Assembly (NCBI GenBank): GCA_002104905.1
Contig: MCFE01000317.1
Span: 32,655 to 96,654, forward strand
DNA: 64,000 nt
Direction: 5' to 3'
Source of the DNA: Basidiobolus meristosporus CBS 931.73
Taxonomy: Eukaryota; Basidiobolomycota; Basidiobolomycetes; Basidiobolales; Basidiobolaceae
Below are positions 48,550-58,036 of the stretch, one piece after another. Positions within the stretch are counted from its first letter, which is position 1. Each line of letters begins with the position of its first letter. Position numbers and translations under genes: made by a program. The notes under the pieces are model-generated. The model was given only the letters and a program-made list of their open reading frames with translations. It was not told the origin of the DNA and ran no database searches.

Positions 48550-49737
48550 ATGTTTTCGGATGCACGTCCAACCTTGCCGTTCTATTCCTCAGAAAATATA
48601 AACAGTCAATTGACAAATCAAGTCCTACCCGTGATAGCATTCCTCAAATGGTCCCGGCGAATAAAGCTAGCCATCCTTGCAATATTCTTGTTCTTCACGC
48701 TCTGTACCTTGAGGATACTAGACTTTATAAGTCCACCGCAAGTAAAATTCGGCATACACAGACAGCCTCAAGATCCTCGGATGGCGATTTTCGTTCTTAC
48801 CTCATCGAAGACATTCTACGATCGAGGACGCGCGGTTATTGATACCTGGGGAAGAGTAGCCGAGGAGCGTGGCATTCCAGTGTACTTTGCTTCTTCTGTT
48901 GTTCCCGCTGAGAAATACGGCTTCCTCACACTCGACATTCCAGAAACAGACTACGAACATATTTACCAAAGAACCTTCCTCGCACTGGAGCATTTCCACA
49001 AGCTGAACCACTACGATTGGATCATGAAAGTGGACGATGATACTTACGTGAATGTTGATCAATTATTAAAGGCAATAACGGAGGAAGATCCCAACCAACT
49101 CCGATTACTGGGTCACATGGACTCAGGCCCTGCAGCACCTATTCACTCATGTTTCGGTGGCCCTGGATACATCCTAAGCAAAAAGCTCCTGAATGCCGTT
49201 GGCCCTTATCTTGCGAAATGTCGGCATTCTGCAAGCGAGGGGGCTGAGGATGTACTTTTAGCCGAGTGTATTGGTCGCCACAAACCTCAGTGGTTTGATG
49301 GTTGCTTACCTTTTAGGAGTGACGTCAAGGATGTGGTCGAGGATTTAACGGGAATGCCCGTCAATGGATATGAAACTGTAGACCAGTTAATGCAGCCCAT
49401 TGGGAATGTAAGTTGGATGCATTTGATTGCTTCTGATGCATTAAGTGGTGTTCTCCCTCCTCCACCAGAGAGGGTTGTTCAACCACTTGGTAAGAATGTT
49501 GCACAATCAATAACGGCGTTTAGCCCGCGATTATCCCAATATCTACATGCTCCACTGCTGGAGCGTTTTGTTGGTTTGCCTGATGAAAGTATCATCCTCT
49601 CGAGTCGATACACTCAGCGCTATTGGCACACTTACTATTATAGGTATTGGTCATTAGCAGAAGCGTATACGTTCCACAAGGTGTTGCCAAGGGGAATGTA
49701 CAAACTACATCGCATCTATCAAGGAATGTTGACTTAA
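48550..49737 (+). CDS. Fringe/C1GalT-like type II membrane glycosyltransferase (GT31-type)
   Basis: From ATG 48550 the protein has 395 residues: a cytosolic tail, one membrane span (IKLAILAIFLFFTLCTL) and a lumenal catalytic domain. Motifs: FVLTSSKTFYDRGRAVIDTW, WIMKVDDDTYVNVDQL with the DDD metal site, and CFGGPGYILSKKLL followed by EGAEDVLLAECIG. These match core-1 beta-1,3-galactosyltransferase/fringe-like enzymes of family GT31. The sugar and acceptor are unknown. A longer form from ATG 48400 would add another hydrophobic stretch and is considered less likely. Confidence 0.85.
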   Translation: MFSDARPTLPFYSSENINSQLTNQVLPVIAFLKWSRRIKLAILAIFLFFTLCTLRILDFISPPQVKFGIHRQPQDPRMAIFVLTSSKTFYDRGRAVIDTWGRVAEERGIPVYFASSVVPAEKYGFLTLDIPETDYEHIYQRTFLALEHFHKLNHYDWIMKVDDDTYVNVDQLLKAITEEDPNQLRLLGHMDSGPAAPIHSCFGGPGYILSKKLLNAVGPYLAKCRHSASEGAEDVLLAECIGRHKPQWFDGCLPFRSDVKDVVEDLTGMPVNGYETVDQLMQPIGNVSWMHLIASDALSGVLPPPPERVVQPLGKNVAQSITAFSPRLSQYLHAPLLERFVGLPDESIILSSRYTQRYWHTYYYRYWSLAEAYTFHKVLPRGMYKLHRIYQGMLT

Positions 49738-51170
49738 TATTGCTCTATTTATAATAACATTAGATTACAGTGGTGTTCATATTTGTCACTATCGTTGGAC
49801 TATCACGCACTAGACTCCTGATTTTTTTAATAAAGTAGCTTCAACAATATATCTTGCTTTGGATGAAGTCCATCTTGAGAGAGATTTAAAATATATAATT
49901 CTCCTTGCTGTTGGGACCCTCCTCGAAATACTCCTATCATTACTTTTACACTCAGAAGTATGAACAAATATGTGAAGACCACGCTTTCTTTCGAAATACT
50001 CCAAACTACCTCTAGGTTCCCACAGTCACATTCAACCAGATCTGCATTAAAATGCTTTGATACACCGCAAATATAAAGTCGGAATAATCAGCTAAAATCT
50101 TGCATTTCCCATGCCACTCAAATATCAAAGATAAGCAGAGGACGGAGATAAGCTCCTTGGTGACTCGAAGGGAAAGAGTGTCCATAAGAGATTACTGATA
50201 GTTACCAAAAAGTACAACTACCCATCAGGAACATAAATGCATAAACTTGGAAGCGGCGTTATTGATGTCTATTGAATCGAACGCTGGTGACACGATACAC
50301 ATTGTATGCAGGCAATATACATGGGTCTTCAAATAATGTGCCCAAGCTCGGGTAGGAAATATTCTTGAAGGCGATTCCAAGGATATAGAGGTGGTAAGAG
50401 TATCCAGCTATTCATATACGCTAGCTCTTGTAACTCCTGGGAACCAACTGACCAGCCGATACAGATTTATCTGGATGCGAGATCTCAAGGCGCGGGAACA
50501 ATCCGAACCCCATCCAGAACCCGAAACACTTTTCAATGAATACAATTAATTAAACCGAATTATAGGTTTGCAATTCGCTTCTTGACAATCAACCTTTGGG
50601 AAGTCCACTATATAATGTATTGCAACCTATCAATGTTGTATGTCAACATTGTGCTGATAACGAGTACTTGCGTAAATATACCTCATCATCAATAACTCGG
50701 GTCTTGTTACTGTGGCTACTAGAGTTCGCACGTTGGTTTAAAGATTGCATACCTTGACACATTGGTACTAATCTTTCATGTGCTAGAGCCGAACATAAAC
50801 AAAATGTATTGTGCATATGATAGATCAGGGGTTTGTGACAGATTAGACTTCAAGGCATTCTAGAGTCATAGAGACGTTTTGAGAAGTAAGCTAGGTTACA
50901 TTTCCTCATCAAAGGGTCCAAATTTGCAAAGTAATTTCCTGCTTCTGCCAGAGAAAATTGTTAAATGTGGTACAGAGCACAAGAGGCTTGTCAGCTTGCA
51001 TTGTGGAATATTTTCGCCTTCCAATGCTTCAAATTCAGAAGCAGTGACTGCTAACTAATAAGAAAATAGCCGAGAATTTGCTGGCAAGTAGCGTCCCCAT
51101 CAGCAAGTGAAATCCGATGTGTAGGTATAAATAAACTCTGAAGTGCATCCATCAATACATCCAGTTCAAC
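49738..51170. other. Intergenic, about 1.4 kb
   Basis: AT-rich, gene-poor sequence between the last ordinary gene and the small secreted protein. No open frame with recognisable features, no RNA gene, no repeat shared with the retroelement array. Confidence 0.45.
51126..51133 (+). promoter_or_regulatory. Putative TATA box of the secreted cysteine-rich gene
   Basis: TATAAATA about 40 bases upstream of the ATG at 51171. Confidence 0.55.
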
Positions 51171-51371
51171 ATGAAACTCTCTCCGATCCGCTTTATCTTG
51201 GCCATCTTTGCTATTGCCGTTGCCGTTGAAGCACAGAATGCCTGCAGGGATGCTTGTTCCCGTGAGGCCAACGCCTGTTTAGCCAGGTGCAAAGGCACCC
51301 CCATGCAATACAACTGTAACTTGGGATGTATCCAACGTTCTCAAGCCTGCCGCGACAAGTGCCCTCAATGA
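51171..51371 (+). CDS. Small secreted protein with eight cysteines
   Basis: A 66-residue protein with a clear signal peptide (MKLSPIRFILAIFAIAVAVEA) and a mature part of about 45 residues. Its eight cysteines follow C-X3-C-X6-C-X3-C-X8-C-X3-C-X6-C-X3-C, two identical halves, so each half likely forms a helix pair cross-linked by disulfides. A TATA box sits at a proper distance. The size and cysteine content are those of secreted effector- or defensin-like fungal peptides, but no family is recognised and no function is claimed. It is the last gene before the retroelement array. Confidence 0.72.
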   Translation: MKLSPIRFILAIFAIAVAVEAQNACRDACSREANACLARCKGTPMQYNCNLGCIQRSQACRDKCPQ

Positions 51372-51734
51372 CATGATATAGCCACAAAACAGCAGTCTGA
51401 CGACTAATCAAATCATCTGATGCATTATTTAAAGTAGTGCGAAGTTCATCAATTTAATCATTAAAGGGGCTTTAATTATGATCCTTCAGTATGTCTCCAG
51501 TACTTCTTAATTTACTCTTGGTGTAAAATGTCATCATTAAGCATCAGGAATCGAATAGATATCAAATGTGTATAAATGGAAGGTGGCGGACAATGAACAC
51601 TGGCGAGATTGGTACTTGGATTTTTTTGGTTAACATTTAATAGCAAAATCTGATTTTTATAATGTGTTATAGAGTAGAGATGAATTTGGCTGCTAATAAC
51701 CATACAAATTGGCATCAATAATTCAATGGTTAAG
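51372..51734. other. Flank between last gene and retroelement array
   Basis: AT-rich, without genes. The array begins where ttaagcaggggggg appears near 51731. Confidence 0.5.
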
Positions 51735-51796
51735 CAGGGGGGGTCACAATCACCAACAGATAAAATCTTTATTTCAGTAACTCAAAATAAAGCATT
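51735..51796 (-). mobile_element. Unit 1: degraded retroelement 3' end
   Basis: About 60 bases that keep only the shared 3' module. A run of seven G is followed on the plus strand by a decayed caccaacagat hairpin and a sound CTTTATTT/AAATAAAG stem. It ends where the next unit's TTAGGG begins. It is the oldest-looking unit of the array. Confidence 0.6.
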
Positions 51797-51836
51797 GGGG
51801 TTAGGGTGGATGAAAGGCACCAAGTGATGAAATCAT
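51797..51836 (-). mobile_element. Unit 2: very short degraded 3' end
   Basis: Begins with ggggttaggg and holds a worn copy of the terminal hairpin (caccaagtgatgaaatc), then is cut by the next G-rich junction. About 40 bases. Confidence 0.5.
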
Positions 51837-52288
51837 AGGGGGAGGGAATGCTTGGGGAGACAGTCACCAACAGGTGAAATCTTTATTTCAGTTGAAACAA
51901 AGAAGCCAGCACTACTGTTGTAGCTTTGTTACAAGAGCATGTAGCTGAGGGGAATTTGTAGGTAAGTTTACAGGAAGTGATGATGGTTCTTCAGTGCTCA
52001 AGACACTGTTCAGTGGGAAGGGGGGTAGCAAGAGGGGTAAGAATGATTTGTGAGCAACATTAATGAGGGGAATATGATAAGGATTGATATTCATCATAAA
52101 GGGAGTGTGCTGCTGCAGATATTGCTGCCAAAAGTCTGTCAAGTACTTCAGGTAGGCCAGCTTGGGTTTTTCTGACTGCAGAATATAGTGAGCAAACTTC
52201 TTGACTTCAAGATCTCTAAGTATAGTTCTCCAGCAGGAGCCAGGTGTAGTGTGGTGTGTTCTCTTCCAGGTCTTGAATAGTGGATTGT
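51837..52288 (-). mobile_element. Unit 3: LINE family A, 5'-truncated
   Basis: Has the family A 3' end (agacagtcaccaacaggtg on the plus strand) and then the last part of ORF2 (about 125 codons from near 52288 to the stop at 51912, starting at LFKTWKRTHHTTPGSCW). Identity with units 7 and 9 stops at ggattgttt where TTAGGGTTAGGGG of the next unit starts, so the 5' part was never copied or was lost. Confidence 0.85.
51912..52285 (-). pseudogene. LINE-A ORF2 C-terminal fragment
   Basis: Open frame encoding only the region after the reverse transcriptase domain, with the conserved HHTTPGSCWRTIL and HTPFMMNINPYHIPL blocks. The frame runs on upstream through the TTAGGG junction into the neighbouring unit, giving a meaningless leader. 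Confidence 0.8.
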
Positions 52289-52777
52289 TTAGGGTTAGGG
52301 GAGGGAAAGTCACCAAGGTAGGTGAAATAATTATTTGATTTCAGACAAGTCTAACTACAAATAAAGAAGCCAGCTGGGAATAGAAGATTCCCAAAGTGAA
52401 CACTAAGTTGAATATGAATAAATCTAGCTAAAGTTAAGGCAGTATCCCAAAGTACACTGGAGCTCAGGTTCATGGGGGAGTGAAGTAGATAAGCTTGAGA
52501 GATATAATAGTCTTTGAGGAAGTGGGTAACAGCAGGTGAAGGGGAGTTTTTGATAAGTGAAGTGAATTTTGAGAGCAGAGATTCCTCTAATGAGAAGGTC
52601 TTGTAAACTGGAGAATCAGGAAACTCTTTAAAGGCATGGTCAGTAGGTTCCCAGTAAAGCTGGTCCAAGACATTTTGAGAGAATTGTTTAGCAATACTTT
52701 TGTCAAGTACTACCTCTAGAGTGTGATGGTAGATAAATCTCATGTTAACAATCTTGGATAAATTGTAACCTTGTTGC
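52289..52777 (-). mobile_element. Unit 4: ORF1-only retroelement (family D), 5'-truncated
   Basis: About 490 bases: a 3' module whose sense-strand hairpin is TTATTTG/CAAATAA with an inner AGAC/GTCT stem, and an ORF1-like C-terminal coding part (stop at 52351). No reverse transcriptase lies between the ORF1 part and the 3' end. Junction sequences on both sides carry TTAGGGTTAGGG. Confidence 0.75.
52351..52775 (-). pseudogene. ORF1-like fragment of unit 4
   Basis: About 140 codons related to the ORF1 of unit 12: TLEVVLDKSIAKQF, FSLEESLLSKFTSL, NSPSPAVTHFLKDYY and LLHSPMNL are shared in pattern. The stop falls inside the 3' module. The N-terminal coiled coil is missing. Confidence 0.7.
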
Positions 52778-54631
52778 TTAGGGTTAGGGGGAGGGAAAGT
52801 CACCAAGTTGGTGAAATCTTTATTTAAGAACTAATCTAAGTACAAATAAAGAAGCCAATTAAGAGGTCTAGAACCTCTCTAATAAGTAATCTAATTTATG
52901 TTTTGTTTCATCTCTAATGTTTGTTTCAATAAAGTAAAGCTCATCAGGGGTAAATATAAAATTCAGGGGTTTTGGGGGAAGTACAAATTGTAGATGTTTC
53001 TGATCAATATAATCCAAGACTGGAACCCAGCCTGGGATTAGGTGTAGTAGGAAAGGTGTGTGGACTTGTAAGTAGCTCTGCCACATAGATCTTAGATGGT
53101 CCTGAGCCAGTAGTCTTGGTTTCTCAGCTTTTTGAAGTTTTGAAGCAAGCTCTGTTACTACAGCAGAGCCAACCAGGGTGTGCCAGCAAGAAGATTTCAG
53201 GGAGGAGTTAGATTGAAGCCATTGTTTGATGGAGGGGCTATGTGATTTCTGAAGTTTGACTAGGAAGGAAGCCCGGAGATAGATCATTTGGATTTGGTAT
53301 GGGTAGAACCCAAAGGCTCCATTAGTTGCATGGATATAGGGAGATACTGGAAGATAAGGTACCAAGGATCTGATACACTGATGGAGAAATTTATCCAGGC
53401 GGTGAAGTTCTCTGGAGGTTAGGGGTATAATGTGGAGACCAAATTCAAGTACCAGCAGTACATACTGCTTCAGAAGTATAGGGATCTTTTGAATTGGAGT
53501 GTCTGGAGTGACTACTACCAGAAGCTTTTTGAGAGCCTGTTGGGCAAGATGGATCCTATTATTCAGGTGGAGCTTTGAGTCAATCCCATGTTGACAATAC
53601 GGCAGACCTAGATATATTGCAGTTTGTTGTGGCAGAATGCTAGTGTTCTGTATAGTTGTAGTGCATCCAATTGGGACTGTCTTGGAAATTGAGAGTGAGA
53701 GGTTGTTGGCAGCCAAGTACTTCTCAATGATGGCAGTGTCTGCTATGGGATTAGGAGTAGCAATCTTGATATCATCCGCATAGAGAGTTAGTAGTGGATA
53801 GGGAGAGTCTGGTGAGGGGCCTTTTGGAAATAAAGGAAAGTCATGTAGGAATATCACAAATAGTAAGGGACCTAGTACAGATCCTTGGACTACTCCATTT
53901 GGAACCTCATAAGTCTCTGATGTACAACTTGGATGCAAAATTTTGGCTGAGTTCTCACAAAATAGAGAACATACAGGAAGGGTCATTGGTAGTGTGGTAA
54001 CTGCTAATAGCTTTCTCCAAAGCAGAGCTCTGTCCACAGAGTCAAAGGCTTTAGTAACGTCAAACAGAATGGTTGGCAATGAGAATTGAAGTGAATGATC
54101 ATGGCTTAGCACTACAGCCATATCCAAGGAGAGTTTGGGCAAGAAGCCAAACTGAGAAGGATGGAATGGATATAGTTAAGATTGCAAGGATCTTGCTATT
54201 ATAAGCTCAAAGATTTTCCAGCAGGTTGGTAGGAGTGAAACTGGCCGGTAAGAGCCTGGGAGTGAGTGTTTCCCCTTCCCTTTGTATAAGGGTATTACAT
54301 TTGCCTGTGACCAGGCCTTTGGGGTAGTCAATTGTTGGGCACAGATAGAGTAGAATGGGAGAAGTAAGTGACTCATTTTGGAGTAGCACACCCGGAGTAG
54401 ATTGTAGTTAATCAAGTCATGTCCAGGTGCAGTATTTGCAGGAAGCTTCTTTAAAATTTTCTCCAGAAGCTTTGCTGAAACCAAAATTGGAGATGTTGGA
54501 CTGCTAGATATGCTACCAGTATGGTAGAAAGGAGGAGTGGGATGTACGGTTGAATCAAAGAATATAGGGGCCAGTTTGTCTGGTGATGGTATACTCCTTG
54601 CTTGGGGTCTCATGGCTTAGTATACTCTTGA
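52778..54631 (-). mobile_element. Unit 5: LINE family C, 5'-truncated
   Basis: About 1.85 kb, with the 3' module (TCACC/GGTGA hairpin and a nine-pair TCTTTATTT stem in the sense strand) and the reverse transcriptase half of ORF2. The endonuclease and ORF1 are missing because the unit is cut near 54625 by the next TTAGGGTTAGGGGG junction. Confidence 0.85.
52868..54613 (-). pseudogene. LINE-C ORF2, reverse transcriptase part, with one internal stop
   Basis: The frame runs from about 54613 to a stop at 52868 and is broken only by one TAA near 54173-54175 in the same frame. Motifs: TAPGHDLINYNLL, YRPVSLLPTCWKIFELI, LFDVTKAFDSVDRALLW, VPNGVVQGSVLGP, the catalytic YADDIKIATP and YLGLPYCQHG. It is clearly different in sequence from family A, so several LINE lineages share this array. 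Confidence 0.85.
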
Positions 54632-55144
54632 TTTAGGGTTAGGGGGAGGAAAGTCACCAAGTGGTGAAATCTTTATTTACTTATGACAAGTATCTAAAGA
54701 AGCCAAGTTAATCTGAAGTTATTCCTAGAAAGCTAGGTCTGAGAGATATCTTCCTTGTAAGCCAGGTCTGAGAGTTAAGAGGCTGAGTGGTACTGTATTT
54801 CCTAATTAGCTAGGTCTGAGAGAGGTTTCCTGGAAAGCCAGGCCTGAGAAGTGAGAATCTGAATATATCTGAGTAAAGTTAACTGGTTTGCGGTAGCTGA
54901 ATTGTGGCCGGAATGGCCAGTAGACTGGGGGAACTGAGAGGAATTTCTGGGTGATCACTGGCCAAATTTACTAGGACAAATCTGGCCAATTAGCATTTCA
55001 AGGATTTCAGCCAATCAGAGCCTTTACTTTGCCCAATGGTTGATCAAGCCATCTCCCAATGAGCACACATCAACTTATTAATCAAATTTTGCTGGATCCA
55101 GGATTTGAACCCACAACCATGGGTATGGAAGGGTTAGGGATAAC
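54632..55144 (-). mobile_element. Unit 6: tRNA-derived SINE (family B), slightly 5'-truncated
   Basis: About 510 bases without coding capacity. Reading in the sense (minus) direction: a tRNA-like head with the B box GGTTCAAATCC near 55100-55112, a body, four loose repeats of AGCYAGGYCTGAGAG (in plus-strand sense), and the shared 3' module with TCTTTA/TAAAGA and ACTT/AAGT stems. Compared with unit 10 it lacks the A box because it is cut at gggataac by the next junction. Confidence 0.8.
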
Positions 55145-57915
55145 TTAGGGGGGGGGGGGAGACAGTCACCAACAGGTGAAATCTTTATTTCAGTTGAAAC
55201 AAAGAAGCCAGCGACTACTGTTGTAGCTTTGATACAAGAGTGTGTAGCTGAGGGGAATTTGTAGGTAAGTTAATAAGAAGTGATGATAGCTCTTCAGTGC
55301 TCAAGACACTGTTCAGTGGGAAGGGGGGTAGCAAGAGAGGTAAGAATGACTTGTGAACAACATTAATGAGGGGAATGTGATAAGGATTGATATTCATCAT
55401 AAAGGGAGTGTGCTGCTGCAGATATTGCTGCCAAAGGTCTGTCAAGTACTTCAGGTAGGCCAGCTTGGGTTTTTCTGACTGCAGAATAAATTCAGCAAAC
55501 TTCTTGACTTCAGGATCTCCAAGTATAGTTCTCCAGCAGGAGCCAGGTGTTGTGTGGTGTGTTCTCTTCCAGGCCTTAATCAGTGGGTTGTTGCAGTTGT
55601 GAAGTCTGAGGTATAATCTGGTTCTAAGGTAGAGAAGTCTGATCTTATAGGGCATAAACCCAAAAGCACCAAGAATAGCATGTCTGTAGGGGCATTCAGG
55701 CAAATGAGGCACCAAGGAGGTAATGCACCATACTGCAAACTTGTCAAGCTTAGTGCAGTCTCTAGAAGTAAGAGAGAGAAGTGGTAAGCCAAATTCCAGG
55801 ACAGGGAAGACAAACTGCTTGAGTAGAAGGAGGCAGCTGGGAGCTGAAGTTGTAGGAGGAGTAACAGCCAGTAGCTTGTGGAGTGCCTGTCTTGCCAGGA
55901 TAATTCTCTTCTTCAGGTGTGCTCCAGAGTCTAGTCCAGTAGGAAGGAAAGGAAAGCCAAGATATGTAGCAGAAACCTGAGCAGGTAGAGTGGAGTTCTC
56001 CAAGTTGATGGGAGAGCCCAAAGGTACTGTCTTTGCAATGGAAAGCTGGAGATTATTCTTCTGCAGATACTGGTGGATGGTCTGGGAGTCTTGTTGCACA
56101 TTGGAGGAGGATATTCTGATGTCATCAGCAAAGAGAGTAACCAGGCAGTCAGCTGAGAGTCTTGGGAAATCATTCAGGAAGATGGCAAACAGTATAGGAC
56201 CAAGCACAGAGCCTTGAACCACTCCATTAGGAACTGAGAACACAGCTGATTGCTCACTTGGGTGCAGAATTCTTGCTTGTGGATCCAGAAACAGAGACCT
56301 GACAAGGAGGGTGAGAGAGGTACTGGAGAAGCATTGCAACTTGGACCAAAGCAGATTTCTGTCAACTGAATCAAAGGCCTTAGTAATATCAAACAGAACT
56401 GAGGGATACTTGCACTGGAGAGAGTGATCTTGGCTAAGTATGACTGCATATTCCAAGGAGAGGCCAGGAACAAAGCCAAACTGTGCAGGATGAAACTTGA
56501 GGGAGTCAGAGTAGAGCTCCTGAGCAAGCAGAAGCTCAAACACCTTTCTGCAGGTGGGCAGCAGAGATATTGGCCTGTAGGAGCTAGGATCCAGGTGCTT
56601 TCCTTTACCCTTGTACAGTGGCAGAACATTTGCAAAGGACCATTCCTCAGGAGTAGAAAGCTGGGCTGAGCATTGCTGAAACAGTGGAAGCAGAAGTGCA
56701 GACATGGCCTTGGTACTAGTCTTCAGAAGCTCATAGGAGATTGTGTCCACACCTGGAGCAGTAGAGTTGGGAAGCCTCTTGAGCACATTATGGATTCTCC
56801 TTTGATCAAGTGCAAGTGGGATGGGCAGAGTCTTGAAGTCAGGATGAAAGCCAGGAGTTGAGTACTGCTTTGTAGAGAAGAAGATGTTAGCCAGCTGTTC
56901 TGTTGAAGGTAACTTCCTGGAAGAGGGCCTCATTGCCCTGTAGAGTCTTGATACTGTTCTTGTTATAGAGTTGGAAGATTGCAGAGGCAAGGAACTCATA
57001 ATATGATCCCAGAGCTGAGTATGCAGAGTGTGGTGAATTGCCTTGGAGTGGTGTATTGCTGTCAGGAGGAGTTTCTCTGTTTTTGGGTTAGGGAAACTCA
57101 GGTAGCTTTGTTGCAGGGCTGAAACAATGGATTCCCATTTTCTTGAGGTAACAGCAGTAGTCTTGCATGGCAGTGAGAGGGAGGCAGACACCAGAATCAG
57201 ATGCTTCACAAAGAGCCAGGCATAGTTGAGATCATCTGGCAGAGAAAGTAGCAAACTGGCAAGCTTCAAGTAGTTCCCAAAGTCTTTCTTCTGATTCTTG
57301 GTAGCTTTGTGGGTGAGCACAGTAAGTTTTGGCAGCTTCTTCTTCACAACTGGTTGCATAGAAAGGGACCAGGCTGGGTGGTCAGAGGCTCTCAAGGATC
57401 CTAGCTCAGCTCCAGAGAATTGCTTAACTTCATTCACAAAGTAGAGGGCAGCAGCAGAAGGGCAGATCCAGTCAACACATCTTTTCTCAGATTGAGCACC
57501 CAGTGCTAGCAGATGGCTTTCTCTCAGGAAGTTCAGTAGGAATGTAGACCTTGGCTTCATTCTTGCAGTCAGAGTAGTCTTGTTCTCAGGATGGGGAATG
57601 TTGAGATCTCCAAGCAAGATAACAGGTGTTGATATAGATTGCTGGTATTGCTGAACTTCTGGCATATAACTTGCACTTCCTGAAGGGCAAGACTTGGAGG
57701 CAGATAGCAGAGCACCAGACTGATAGTTGGCAACTGGAGAGCAGCACAGTAAGGGAGTAAAGAGGAACACAGAGCTGAGGAGTATTGATGGTAGAAGAGA
57801 TGAAGCAGATAGAGGAGGTATTCTTTGTTCTAGGAGTAGAAAAGCAATATAGATTAGTCAAAAGTATAGAGGGTAGCTGGACATCAATCAAACACAGGAG
57901 GAAATCTGAAGAGTC
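55145..57915 (-). mobile_element. Unit 7: LINE family A, missing ORF1 and the first ORF2 codons
   Basis: About 2.77 kb and nearly identical to the matching part of unit 9. Its 3' end joins TTAG plus twelve G, the longest G run in the array. The 5' cut lies some 20 codons into ORF2 near 57900, where cttaggg of the next unit begins. Confidence 0.92.
55215..57891 (-). pseudogene. LINE-A ORF2 of unit 7 (endonuclease plus reverse transcriptase, frameshifted)
   Basis: The frame is open for about 830 codons from near 57700 to the stop at 55215 and covers the rest of the endonuclease (VILLGDLNIPHPENK, VDWICPSAA, RASDHPAWSLS) and the whole reverse transcriptase (STAPGVDTISYELL, YRPISLLPTCRKVFELL, LFDITKAFDSVDRNLLW, VPNGVVQGSVLGP, LFADDIRISSSN). 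Two one-base differences from unit 9, near 57655 and 57748, put the endonuclease N-terminus in another frame. Confidence 0.88.
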
Positions 57916-57970
57916 TTAGGGAAAGTCACCAAGTGTGAATCTTATTGAGTTAAGAACATCTAGGTACAAA
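57916..57970 (-). mobile_element. Unit 8: 55-base 3' stub
   Basis: TTAGGG, then gaaagtcaccaagtgtgaatc and about 30 further bases of a family C-like 3' end, then the next GGGTTAGGGG. It shows a copy that stopped within the first 55 bases from its 3' end. Confidence 0.7.
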
Positions 57971-58036
57971 GGGTTAGGGGGGAGACAGTCACCAACAGGT
58001 GAAATCTTTATTTCAGTTGAAACAAAGAAGCCAGCG

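Noticed and set aside
54700-54860. CRISPR-like short repeats (agctaggtctgagag)
   Set aside because: Only four degenerate copies with unequal spacing inside a eukaryotic SINE body; the host is a fungus.
56424-56861. Plus-strand open frames inside the LINE
   Set aside because: They are antisense to the reverse transcriptase frame and recur at the same place in both copies only because the copies are nearly identical.
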